Shown here in pieces: positions 23,914 through 32,006 of a DNA stretch of 32,863 nt. The translations under genes were made by a program, and so were the position numbers. The stretch comes from Bacteroidia bacterium (GTDB lineage Bacteria > Bacteroidota > Bacteroidia > Flavobacteriales > Flavobacteriaceae): the NCBI GenBank assembly GCA_030429455.1, contig JAUIFC010000026.1:1-32863 (forward strand), written 5' to 3'. How positions within the stretch are numbered: the first letter of the stretch is position 1; every line of letters starts with the position of its first letter. A model generated the notes under the pieces. That model ran no database searches and had not been told where the DNA came from. It saw only the letters and a program-made list of their open reading frames with translations.

Positions 23914-24915
23914 CTAATTCCCCTTAATCCGCTCCAATAGCATTATCATAACATATTCGGCATCGTCTCTGGTTTTTGGAACTTCGGTGGCTTGAATTTC
24001 TCCATCGACTTCTTCAAGTTGATATGAAAAGGCAAAATAAGGTTCACCTTCTTTTCGTGGAATAAGACCAAAACGTAAATCGTTAAACATCCATTGGCCA
24101 TTTTTCTCCTCAATGATATACCAATCTTTTGCTATGTCTATCAAGCGTTGTACGTTTTTGTAAGATTCTATTTCAGCTGAAGCAGAACGATTTTTCGGAT
24201 AAGCTTTAAACGCAATGGGTTTGGTATCAAAAAAGGAATAATCCCCTATGAGGTAAGCGTCTTCAGTTTCAACATTTGCATTCCATAACAACACACTAAA
24301 TGGTGCTGGACGTGAACTTAATTTGAGATACTCTATGTTTTGGTCTTCCAAAGCACTTTCGAACCTCATGTTTATAAAACTTTTCAAAATCAATGAATTA
24401 ATAAGGTAAAATGATGATAATATAAGGCTAAACCGATTGATTTTTCGTCGAGAAATTGACGTTCTTTTTTTAAATAAGGTTATTAGCGTAAATATTAAAA
24501 AAGGCAAGGTATAAAAAGGGTCTATTACAAAAATAGAATTGAATGCTAACCTTAAATCAAAAGGCCAAAAAAGTTGTGTTCCCCATGTGGTAAAAACATC
24601 TAATATGGAATGTGTAATGAATCCCCAAAAAAAGAGGATGCCCCACGATTTCCAACCTAAATTGGATTTTCGTTCTATTTTGTTGACAAGCCATCCAAAC
24701 AAAGGTGACATGAGCACACAGAATGCAAGGGAATGGCTAAACCCACGATGCCATTCGATAGCAGTGATTGTATCGGTCAGTCGACCAAAAAACACATCCA
24801 AATCGGGAATAGTACCAGCTATAGCGCCGTATAACAACGCTTTGTTTCCTACCTTTTTGCCAAGTGTGGCTTCACCTACTGCTGCTCCTAGTACGATTTG
24901 AGTGAGTGAATCCAT
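23914..24915 (-). CDS. YdjM-like membrane-bound metal-dependent hydrolase
   Basis: 333 residues. The N-terminus MDSLTQIVLGAAVGEATLG, then GTIPDLDVFFG, EWHRGFSHSLAF and FITHSILDVFTTWGTQLFWPF, is the typical series of Asp and His residues of the YdjM (LexA-regulated inner-membrane) family. Membrane helices are at about 55-72, 85-103, 125-146 and 160-180, followed by a soluble C-terminal domain from about 185 to the end. The biochemical role of the family is unproven; some annotators call it a metal-dependent hydrolase. The gene starts 7 bases after the stop of the oxidoreductase gene and is likely cotranscribed with it. Confidence 0.85.
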   Translation of the reverse strand: MDSLTQIVLGAAVGEATLGKKVGNKALLYGAIAGTIPDLDVFFGRLTDTITAIEWHRGFSHSLAFCVLMSPLFGWLVNKIERKSNLGWKSWGILFFWGFITHSILDVFTTWGTQLFWPFDLRLAFNSIFVIDPFYTLPFLIFTLITLFKKRTSISRRKINRFSLILSSFYLINSLILKSFINMRFESALEDQNIEYLKLSSRPAPFSVLLWNANVETEDAYLIGDYSFFDTKPIAFKAYPKNRSASAEIESYKNVQRLIDIAKDWYIIEEKNGQWMFNDLRFGLIPRKEGEPYFAFSYQLEEVDGEIQATEVPKTRDDAEYVMIMLLERIKGN

Positions 24916-24922
24916 TTATTCT

Positions 24923-26167
24923 TTAATTTACCCCTAAGGTTAAACCACTTGCATGTTCGACAATTGCTTTTGCCACAGATTCGCCATTTAACATAGCGGC
25001 ATTAAGCGAGCCGTTAGACAGGACATCTCCGGTGAGAAAAATATTATCTTTTATTTTCGTCTCCGTATGTGGAATTCTATAGTTTACGTTATGTAAATCT
25101 GGTAATGCTTTATTTAGTTTGTAGTGTTTAAGCAGTCTCTTAACCTCTATTCCGCAGTAATGTTCCAATTCTTCTTTTACTTTATTTGCTAATTCTTCGG
25201 AACTTAAGTCGTGTTTTTTCACTACACTTACAGAAAGTACTTGTCGTTCTGCCGAGCCATTTTGGGTATAGTGAAAATTATTTGTTAGCGTATCTTTTTC
25301 AGCCAATAAACCTATCATTGGCGTACTTATCATTCTTGTTTCTACTCTAAAATATAAATTGTCTACTCTTTTCCAAATCTGTTCCTGGTTTTTCATGTTT
25401 GACAAAAAATGTGACGGATCTGTTGTGATCACTGCAAAATCAAATTCTACTTTATGTTCATTGTCTAAAAGAATGTAGTTGTCTTGAACAGCTTTTACTT
25501 TGGTGTTAAAATGAAATGTAGTCTTTTTAAGCTTATTAGATAACTGATTTGGTATGGCTTGCATTCCTTTTTGAGGAATTGCAGCCTTTGTTTGAGAAAA
25601 TAATTTGAACGTAAATTCGAACATTCGACTAGAGGTTTTCAAATCAGCTTCTAAAAAAATACCTGCATAAAAAGGTTTAAAAAAATTATGAATCACTTCA
25701 TCCGAAAATCCATAGTCCTTTAAATATTGCATGGTGGTTTTGTTAGAATCATTAAAGATATCTTCAAAAGACTTATTTCTCAACTGTCTGGTGAGTTTAA
25801 AAATTTTGAATTTGTCCGATAAACTAGCCAATTTTGAAAAAATAGTTGGTACTAGCAATTCTAAATCCAAAGAAGGATTACCAATTTTACCAATAAAATC
25901 TTTTTTGAAAACCATGGCTCCAGCTGAAAAATACTTGAGATTAAGCAAATCCAAATCTAAATATTTTTTAACAGCAGGATAATTTGGTAACAGGATCTGA
26001 AAGCCTTTATCGAGCCGATAACCATCGATATAATCCGTTTGAATACGACCTCCTACTCTATCATTTTGATCATAAATTACCGGTTGAAACCCATGTTCTT
26101 CAAGGTTGATTGCCGCTACAAGTCCACTCACTCCAGCGCCAATTATAACTACCTTTTTGTCGTTCAT
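24923..26167 (-). CDS. FAD-dependent amine-oxidase/phytoene-desaturase-like oxidoreductase
   Basis: 414 residues. The N-terminal dinucleotide-binding motif VVIIGAGVSGLVAAINLEEHG is followed by VIYDQNDRVGGRIQTD, the GG-doublet motif of the amine oxidase/phytoene desaturase group. The C-terminus has NIFLTGDVLSNGSLNAAMLNGESVAKAIVE, the FAD-contacting end motif. No signal peptide or membrane helix is evident, so it is cytosolic or peripheral. The substrate cannot be assigned; no carotenoid gene is adjacent. It is first in an operon with the YdjM-like gene and has a well-spaced promoter. Confidence 0.85.
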   Translation of the reverse strand: MNDKKVVIIGAGVSGLVAAINLEEHGFQPVIYDQNDRVGGRIQTDYIDGYRLDKGFQILLPNYPAVKKYLDLDLLNLKYFSAGAMVFKKDFIGKIGNPSLDLELLVPTIFSKLASLSDKFKIFKLTRQLRNKSFEDIFNDSNKTTMQYLKDYGFSDEVIHNFFKPFYAGIFLEADLKTSSRMFEFTFKLFSQTKAAIPQKGMQAIPNQLSNKLKKTTFHFNTKVKAVQDNYILLDNEHKVEFDFAVITTDPSHFLSNMKNQEQIWKRVDNLYFRVETRMISTPMIGLLAEKDTLTNNFHYTQNGSAERQVLSVSVVKKHDLSSEELANKVKEELEHYCGIEVKRLLKHYKLNKALPDLHNVNYRIPHTETKIKDNIFLTGDVLSNGSLNAAMLNGESVAKAIVEHASGLTLGVN

Positions 26168-26188
26168 TATAGAAAAAATTATTAGCTC

Positions 26189-26219
26189 TAAAAATAACGT
26201 AATTTAAATGAATCTCCAA
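26189..26219 (-). promoter_or_regulatory. Promoter of the oxidoreductase-YdjM operon
   Basis: On the minus strand, TTG (26217-26219), a 20-base spacer and TATTTTTA (26189-26196, one mismatch to TAnnTTTG) lie 21 bases before the ATG at 26167. The remainder of the 204-base gap (26168-26371) shows no gene or strong hairpin. Confidence 0.5.
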
Positions 26220-26371
26220 CTTTAATCATTTGTTAATTAAACATTAAATCGAAATGAGCTTAAGTTGCTTAAAAATGTTCTGATTTTGTAGTATTGCCAT
26301 GAACTTGATAAAATATCTAAAATTGAAGCCAACTAGAAATATGCGTTATTCGACTATAATTTGAAAGAACC

Positions 26372-27871
26372 CTAATATCTTTTCCAAAAATAGGAAGTGA
26401 ACAAAATAAGAACTGTAAACAATTCCAAACGACCTAACAGCATTAAAAAAGCACTCCACCATTTAGCCAAAACAGGTAAACCGTTATAATTGTCAACAGG
26501 ACTTAAATCGCCAAAAGCTGGGCCAACATTACCTAAGGAAGACGCTGAAGCACCAACAGAGCTCATAAAATCTAAACCGAGTAGCGACATCACCAGTGTT
26601 CCTACAATAAATGAGAGCATGTATAAAATAAAAAATCCTAAGACGTTGTAAACTATTTTTTGATCAACCGATTTTTTGTTGTAGCGCATTGGTAAAATGG
26701 CATTTGGATGGAGAATTCGTTTAAACTCTAGAATTCCATTTTTTATCAAAAACACTTGTCTAACAATTTTGACACCACCAGAAGTGGAACCTGCGGAGCC
26801 ACCTAAAAAAAACAGCCCAAAAAAGAATATGCTTACGAAAGGGAGCCAAGCTGTAAAATCGGAAGTTACAAATCCGGTGGTTGTAATCACCGCGACAACC
26901 TGAAATAGAGCATGTCTAAAAGTTGATTCAGCTTCGCCTAAGACCATCGGATGATTGGTACTGGATAGTGATATATCTCCTTGAAAATATACTGCCAAAA
27001 ACGACACTAATGTCGATATGACTACAAACCCCAAATACCATCTAAACTCTTCGTTGCCAAATAGTTTTTTAAATTTCATTTTAATCGCAAAATAGATTAA
27101 CACAAAATTGGTTCCAGCAAAAAACATAAATATAATGATAATGTACTGTATCCAATAATTATCATTCCAAAAAGCTATACTGGCATTTTTGGTAGAAAAT
27201 CCACCGGTGGACAATGTACTTAATGCATGATTTACGGCATCGAAAGTCGTCATACCAGCAACATTAAGCAAAACGGTTTCGATGGCTGTAAATACAAAAT
27301 AAATTAACCACAAACGTTTTGCAGTATCTGTAATCTTTGGTTTTAGTTTATCGGTGCTTATCCCTGGTGCTTCCGCTGTAAAGAGCTGCATTCCTCCTAT
27401 CCCAAACATTGGCAAAATGGCCACCGTCAGAACGATAATCCCCATGCCTCCAATCCAATGCGTCAAACTTCTCCAAATTAAAATCCCTTTGGGCAGGATT
27501 TCAATATCGTCGATTATTGTAGCTCCTGTTGTCGTGTAACCAGAAATGGTTTCGAAAAAAGCATCTGTAAAAGACGTAATGGAATTTGTAAACAAATACG
27601 GCAACGTACCACTTAATGCCATTATCACCCAACCTAAAGTAACAATGAGGTAACCTTCCTTAATCGTCATTTCTTTACTGTGATGCCTTGTAAAAAACAT
27701 GAGTAAAACACCTGACATAATCACCGTTAGTAAAGCTGTAAGGAGTTGAGAAAGAATAGCATCTTCGCTATAAAACCAACTTGTAATTACAGCAAAAGAC
27801 ATAAAAAATCCATTAAAAACCAAAAGGATTCCCATGACATGAAGGATGATCAGGTAATTAAGTTTTTGCAT
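26372..27871 (-). CDS. trkH: Potassium uptake protein TrkH family
   Basis: 499 residues with about ten to twelve membrane segments in the repeated M1-P-M2 layout. Selectivity-filter-type loops are visible: ISGYTTTGATII, LSTLSTGGFST, VITTTGFVTSDF and ASSLGNVGPAFG, plus THWIGGMGIIVLTVAILPM, characteristic of TrkH. It is the membrane pore of the Trk K+ system and works with the cytosolic NAD-binding TrkA, encoded 1 base upstream. The gene pair and order trkA-trkH are normal. Its start immediately follows the trkA stop, implying translational coupling. Confidence 0.95.
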   Translation of the reverse strand: MQKLNYLIILHVMGILLVFNGFFMSFAVITSWFYSEDAILSQLLTALLTVIMSGVLLMFFTRHHSKEMTIKEGYLIVTLGWVIMALSGTLPYLFTNSITSFTDAFFETISGYTTTGATIIDDIEILPKGILIWRSLTHWIGGMGIIVLTVAILPMFGIGGMQLFTAEAPGISTDKLKPKITDTAKRLWLIYFVFTAIETVLLNVAGMTTFDAVNHALSTLSTGGFSTKNASIAFWNDNYWIQYIIIIFMFFAGTNFVLIYFAIKMKFKKLFGNEEFRWYLGFVVISTLVSFLAVYFQGDISLSSTNHPMVLGEAESTFRHALFQVVAVITTTGFVTSDFTAWLPFVSIFFFGLFFLGGSAGSTSGGVKIVRQVFLIKNGILEFKRILHPNAILPMRYNKKSVDQKIVYNVLGFFILYMLSFIVGTLVMSLLGLDFMSSVGASASSLGNVGPAFGDLSPVDNYNGLPVLAKWWSAFLMLLGRLELFTVLILFTSYFWKRY

Positions 27872-27872
27872 G

Positions 27873-29222
27873 TTAGATAAATAATTTTTCTACCTTATGA
27901 ATAGATGTTGGCAGAGAACATACCAATACACGGTCTCCTTTTTTAACCAAAAAATCTCCAAGAGCTATCATTCCTTTTCCATCACGTATCACTCCAGCAA
28001 TTATTGAAGTTCTAGGTATTTTTAATTCGCCAATTTTACCTCTACATACTTTGCAATCTCGCTTTACTTCAAATTCTAAAAGTTCGGCATTCAGGTTATT
28101 AAGTTTGGTCAAAGCAATTACTTCACCTCTTCTGATGTATCTAAAAATATTATTGGCCGCAATCAGCTTTTTATTTACTAAAGTGTTGATGCCTATGGAC
28201 TGGCTCAGTCCAAAATAATCCATATTTTCGACCAGAGCAATAGTTTTTGGTACGCCTTTGGAATGTGCAACCAAACACGACATAATGTTTGTTTCCGAAT
28301 TTTCCGTTACCGAAATAAAGGCATCCATTTCTCTAATACTTTCATCTTCAAGCACATCTACATTATGACCATCGGCATTTATAATCATCGCTTTAGGTAT
28401 ATTGTCCGCTATTTCCAAGGCCTTATCGTAATTCTGTTCAATAAGTTTGACTTTAAATCTCTTTTCCGCCAATTCTTTGGCCAAACTTCTCCCAATATTA
28501 CTCCCTCCTAAAATCATGACCTTTTTAATACTGGTTTTGGAAGCTCCCGAAAGTTTATACAATTCCTCCACGCCAGAATCGTCTGTCACAAAATATACAC
28601 GGTCGTTTTTAAAAAATTTTGTGTCTCCTCTAGGAATTAAGGTGTATTGACTGCCAAAACGTTGTATGGCAATGGGCATAAAATGCAAACCCGGAAAATA
28701 ACCAGCAGCTTCTTGTACAGTTAAACCTACAATTGGCGCATTTTCCGAAAGGTTAAAACCAATCATTTTAAGGGCGCCATCATCAAAATCGTAAGTGTCT
28801 GTAAAACCCGATTGGCTCAACAAAAGCATCATTTCGTCTGCAGCCAACTGCTCTGGCGAAATCATTTCATCTATACCTAATTCCTTAATGTTCAAAAGAT
28901 CTTTTTCGGTAATAAACTCAGGATTGGAAACTCTCGCTATGGTTTTTTTTGCGCCTAACTGCTTGGAAAACACACAAACGGTAATGTTTGTAGCTTGATC
29001 CGAAGTTACAGCAATAACCAACTCCGTATTCGATACACCAGCGTCTTTAAGCGTCGAAAGCGATGTACAGTCGCCGTAAATTGTTTTAATATCTAAATGC
29101 CTATCAGCATAAGCCAGTCTTTCCTTGTCTATATCTAAGAGAACAATATTATGAGACTCGCTAGATAAGAGTTTTGCTAAGTGAAATCCAACTTCACCTG
29201 CTCCAGCAATAATTATCTTCAT
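27873..29222 (-). CDS. trkA: Trk system potassium uptake protein TrkA
   Basis: 449 residues with the duplicated RCK layout: a first Rossmann domain MKIIIAGAGEVGFHLAKLLSS...VVLLDID-like (reads IVLLDIDKERL), a first TrkA-C part, then a second Rossmann domain at about 233 (KKVMILGGSNIGRSLAKELAE, LIEQNYDKA) and a final TrkA-C domain ending LPTSIHKVEKLFI. It binds NAD(H) or nucleotides and gates TrkH from the cytoplasm. It is the promoter-proximal gene of the trkA-trkH operon. A -7 box sits only 4 bases before the ATG, so the mRNA may be leaderless. Confidence 0.95.
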   Translation of the reverse strand: MKIIIAGAGEVGFHLAKLLSSESHNIVLLDIDKERLAYADRHLDIKTIYGDCTSLSTLKDAGVSNTELVIAVTSDQATNITVCVFSKQLGAKKTIARVSNPEFITEKDLLNIKELGIDEMISPEQLAADEMMLLLSQSGFTDTYDFDDGALKMIGFNLSENAPIVGLTVQEAAGYFPGLHFMPIAIQRFGSQYTLIPRGDTKFFKNDRVYFVTDDSGVEELYKLSGASKTSIKKVMILGGSNIGRSLAKELAEKRFKVKLIEQNYDKALEIADNIPKAMIINADGHNVDVLEDESIREMDAFISVTENSETNIMSCLVAHSKGVPKTIALVENMDYFGLSQSIGINTLVNKKLIAANNIFRYIRRGEVIALTKLNNLNAELLEFEVKRDCKVCRGKIGELKIPRTSIIAGVIRDGKGMIALGDFLVKKGDRVLVCSLPTSIHKVEKLFI

Positions 29223-29226
29223 GCTG

Positions 29227-29234
29227 CAAAATTA
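29227..29234 (-). promoter_or_regulatory. -7 box directly before trkA
   Basis: TAATTTTG on the minus strand matches TAnnTTTG exactly, with CAGC then the ATG. A start of transcription 5-8 bases downstream would coincide with the start codon. A TTA lies about 21 bases upstream; no TTG was seen. Confidence 0.45.
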
Positions 29235-29518
29235 AGTAAATAATAGAATATGGATTAACATTTTTTTGAGATATCAGTCAATGATAATTTAACCTTGATT
29301 TTCCAGGCCTTTTTCTATTAAATTTAAAAAAACTATAGTGGAATCACCGAATTCTAAATTAGAATTGAAATTTCTGAATGAATTGAAGATGTTTATGTTA
29401 TTATCATTTGAAAAAACCTAGCTCGACGTAAGTCCATTTATTGATGACTTTTGTTGAAATTTTTTAAAATGAATAGGTATTCAAAAGATGAAATCACAGA
29501 AATTTCAATTAATCCTTG

Positions 29519-29526
29519 TAAATTTG
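29519..29526 (+). promoter_or_regulatory. -7 box of the MBL-rhodanese operon
   Basis: TAAATTTG matches TAnnTTTG and lies 18 bases before the GTG start codon. No TTG at the -33 spacing was found. Confidence 0.4.
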
Positions 29527-29544
29527 TGCGTCAAAATTTGAAAC

Positions 29545-30885
29545 GTGTACATAGAACAATTTACAGACAAATCTTTAGCCCATTACTCCTATGCCATCCT
29601 TTGTGGAGACAAAATGGTTGTTGTGGATCCATCGCGCAATCCAATGCCGTATTACATTTTTGCTGAACAAAATAACGCTGAAATCGTAGGTGTAATTGAA
29701 ACGCATCCTCATGCAGATTTTATAAGTAGTCACTGCCAAATAAGCCAAGAAACAGGCGCAACGATTTATGTGAGTCGGCTTTTAGGTGCAGAATATCCTC
29801 ATAAAAGCTTTGATGATGGCGATACGTTTGTAGTCAATGGGGTTGTTTTTTCAGCCATTAATACGCCTGGGCATTCTCCAGATAGCATTTGCATTCATGT
29901 GGATGACAAGCATTCTGATGACGAAGCTTTATTTACAGGTGATACACTTTTCGTAGGAAATGTAGGCCGTCCAGACTTGCGAGAAGATGCAGGAAAAATG
30001 ACGATGTCCAGAGAAGATTTGGCTAAAGCGATGTACGACACAATGCAAACCAAATTCAATCATCTAAAAGACGACGTTTTGATTTATCCTGCTCATGGCG
30101 CTGGAAGCCTTTGTGGCAAGGGAATGAGCAAAGCTTCATCCAGTACTTTGGGCAACGAACGTGTGGGAAACTGGGCATTTAAAAAACAATCTCAAGAGGA
30201 GTTTGTCGCCGAAATTCGTTCAGACCAACCATTTGTCCCTTCATATTTTGGATTCGATGTAGACACAAACAAAGCTGGCGCTGAAAATTTTAAATCAAGT
30301 ACATCAAAAGTTCCTTTACAAATTAACGTTTCTAATATCGAAGAAGGTCACCTCATTATAGACACAAGAGATCAAGCAGACTATAAAAATGGACATCTTG
30401 CCAATAGCATAAATATTATGGCTAGGAGTATAAACGATAAGTTTGAAACTTGGTTGGGAACTATTGTTAAGCCAAACGAAAATTTCTTTTTGGTTATAAA
30501 TTCCGTTGAAAATTATGAAGAAATGCTCGAGAGAGTCTCAAAAATTGGATACGAAAATCAAGTATTGGCGATATTAACTTTGTCACAGAACTTATCTCAT
30601 TCTGAAGAACTATTAGATGTAGAGACCTTTAAAAACAATCTTGATCACTATTCGATTATTGATATAAGAAACACGTCCGAAGTCAATGCAGATCTTAAGT
30701 TTAAAAACGCGTTACATTTTCCTTTAAATACATTGAGACAGGATGTTGAAAATATTCCAAACAATAAACCAATTGTTGTGCACTGCGCAGGTGGTTATAG
30801 AAGTTCAGCTGGGCAATCCATCATAAAAAACAAGTTTGAAAACCTAGAGGTTTATGATTTAAGTTTTGCTATTTCAGATTTTTAA
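29545..30885 (+). CDS. Metallo-beta-lactamase-fold persulfide dioxygenase-like protein with two rhodanese domains
   Basis: 446 residues starting at GTG; an in-frame TGA at 29539-29541 leaves no room for another start. Residues 1-245 are an ETHE1-like MBL domain: THPHADFISSH (H54, H56, D58, H63), TPGHSPDSI (H110), TGDTLFVGNVGRPDL (D133) and PAHGAGSLCG (H184). These fit the mono-iron persulfide dioxygenase layout. A first rhodanese domain (about 262-355) has no catalytic Cys in its loop (FFLVINSVENY). The second (about 358-446) has an intact loop, VVHCAGGYRSS, with C414. By family knowledge it would oxidise thiol persulfides to sulfite and move sulfane sulfur in the cytoplasm. The next gene starts 9 bases later. 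Confidence 0.9.
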   Translation: MYIEQFTDKSLAHYSYAILCGDKMVVVDPSRNPMPYYIFAEQNNAEIVGVIETHPHADFISSHCQISQETGATIYVSRLLGAEYPHKSFDDGDTFVVNGVVFSAINTPGHSPDSICIHVDDKHSDDEALFTGDTLFVGNVGRPDLREDAGKMTMSREDLAKAMYDTMQTKFNHLKDDVLIYPAHGAGSLCGKGMSKASSSTLGNERVGNWAFKKQSQEEFVAEIRSDQPFVPSYFGFDVDTNKAGAENFKSSTSKVPLQINVSNIEEGHLIIDTRDQADYKNGHLANSINIMARSINDKFETWLGTIVKPNENFFLVINSVENYEEMLERVSKIGYENQVLAILTLSQNLSHSEELLDVETFKNNLDHYSIIDIRNTSEVNADLKFKNALHFPLNTLRQDVENIPNNKPIVVHCAGGYRSSAGQSIIKNKFENLEVYDLSFAISDF

Positions 30886-30894
30886 ATACAAATT

Positions 30895-31710
30895 ATGCAA
30901 GACATTATAATTGGCGGAGTTCCTGAACATTTTAATTATCCTTGGATAACTTGTATTGAAGAAAATGCTTTTCATCATATTGATGCTAAGGTGTCTTGGA
31001 AAAATTGTCCAGGCGGAACTGGCGAAATGATTTCTGAGTTGAAAAATGAAAACATTCACCTCGCCGTCATGCTTACTGAAGGTTCCGTTAATGAAATTGA
31101 ATCTGGAACGGCATTCAAAATAATTCAAAAATATGTTGAAACACCATTAATTTGGGGTGTGTATGTCAATGCAGATTCAGATTTTACAAACATTGAAGAT
31201 TTAAATGGCAAAAGAGCAGCGATAAGTCGCTTTAAATCCGGTTCTCATTTGATGACCTATGTTTTAGCCGAAACCTACAAATGGAATTTTGATGATATTG
31301 ATTTTAAAGAATGTACTCATCTTCATGGCGCTTTTGAAAGTTTAAAAGCTAAAACCTCAGATTATTTGCTTTGGGAATCCTTCACCACAAAACCTTATTT
31401 GGAAGCGAATAATTTAAGACACATTGGAAATTGCCCAACACCTTGGCCTTGTTTTGTCATTGTTTGTAAACAAAGTTTTTATAATTCAAATACGCATGTC
31501 ATAAATAGTTTACTTGACGTATTGAATTCTAAAACTAAATCAATAAAATCAGAAACAGATTTAGAACATCAGCTATCTTCAAGATACAACTTAGAATCGG
31601 ATGATATTAAAGCTTGGTTAGAAATTACTCAATGGAGTCAAGATGTTCTAAATCAAGACGTTTACAATTCTATTTTAACTAAAATTAAGAATTTTGGAAT
31701 TATTTCTTAA
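30895..31710 (+). CDS. Type 2 periplasmic-binding-protein-like protein without signal peptide
   Basis: 271 residues. The N-terminus MQDIIIGGVPEHFNYPWITCIEENAF, then LKNENIHLAVMLTEGSVNEI, TPLIWGVYVNADSDF, IEDLNGKRAAISRFKSGSHLM and LHGAFESLKAKTSDYLLWESF, follows the SsuA/TauA/NMT1-type binding-protein fold used for sulfonate, taurine or thiamine-precursor uptake. It has no signal peptide or lipobox, and no ABC permease or ATPase is nearby. It may therefore be a cytoplasmic ligand-binding or enzyme version of the fold. It is 9 bases after the MBL-rhodanese gene, which suggests a sulfur-related ligand, though this is inference. Confidence 0.75.
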   Translation: MQDIIIGGVPEHFNYPWITCIEENAFHHIDAKVSWKNCPGGTGEMISELKNENIHLAVMLTEGSVNEIESGTAFKIIQKYVETPLIWGVYVNADSDFTNIEDLNGKRAAISRFKSGSHLMTYVLAETYKWNFDDIDFKECTHLHGAFESLKAKTSDYLLWESFTTKPYLEANNLRHIGNCPTPWPCFVIVCKQSFYNSNTHVINSLLDVLNSKTKSIKSETDLEHQLSSRYNLESDDIKAWLEITQWSQDVLNQDVYNSILTKIKNFGIIS

Positions 31711-31739
31711 AAAAAATATTTTTTTACGCAACCTTTTCA

Positions 31740-31747
31740 TTTCTTTG
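31740..31747 (+). promoter_or_regulatory. Candidate promoter of the 54-residue peptide gene
   Basis: TTTCTTTG followed by CAC has one mismatch to TAnnTTTG, 25 bases before the ATG at 31773. Upstream lies the AT-only palindrome AAAAAAATATTTTTTT (31710-31725), which could act as an UP-like element or end the preceding transcript. Confidence 0.35.
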
Positions 31748-31772
31748 CACTCTTATTAACAAATTGTATTTT

Positions 31773-31937
31773 ATGATTTGGATTTTATCAACGCTATCGG
31801 TTTTACTTTTAATCAATGTATTGCTATTGAAATTTAGCTGTAATCAAGGAAAGGCTTGTGCATCTAACAAAAAATCTAAAATAAACAAACCCCAAAAGAA
31901 TAGCATCATCACGCAACCAGTTATGGCAGATAAATAG
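31773..31937 (+). CDS. Small membrane peptide, unknown function (54 aa)
   Basis: A complete ATG-to-TAG frame of 54 codons. Residues 2-20 form one hydrophobic helix (IWILSTLSVLLLINVLLLK). Then come FSCNQGKACAS with two Cys (C23, C29) and a Lys-rich tail (NKKSKINKPQKN). The Cys after the helix lacks a proper lipobox (Lys and Phe precede it), so a simple membrane anchor with a cytoplasmic or external basic tail is likelier. It sits between the binding-protein-like gene and mazG, with a promoter-like box upstream. The good start, helix and tail composition make it a credible small gene; no family recognised. Confidence 0.6.
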   Translation: MIWILSTLSVLLLINVLLLKFSCNQGKACASNKKSKINKPQKNSIITQPVMADK

Positions 31938-31981
31938 CCAGATTTAATATCCCTTTATACATTTTAGTCTTTTTATTTCAT

Positions 31982-31996
31982 TTTATTTGTACAAAT
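31982..31996 (+). promoter_or_regulatory. Possible mazG promoter with TTTGTACAAA palindrome
   Basis: TTTATTTG (31982-31989, one mismatch to TAnnTTTG) lies 17 bases before the mazG ATG. It merges into the perfect palindrome ATTTGTACAAAT (31985-31996). The same core overlaps the dps -7 box. Confidence 0.35.
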
Positions 31997-32006
31997 TATT
32001 TTTAGT

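Larger units (their letters stand above)
29223..29544. other. 322-base divergent intergenic region (trkA / MBL-rhodanese)
   Basis: It contains the trkA -7 box at its left end, a perfect 17-base palindrome AATTCTAAATTAGAATT (29350-29366) near the middle, and a TAAATTTG box (29519-29526) before the plus-strand gene. No credible gene, tRNA or terminator was seen; the small open frame beginning at 29451 is non-coding in character and overlaps the real gene out of frame. Confidence 0.6.

Noticed and set aside
29451-29666. 71-codon plus-strand frame before the MBL-rhodanese gene
   Set aside because: It overlaps the start of the MBL gene in another frame and shows no signal or motif; the overlapping MBL frame has full family signatures.
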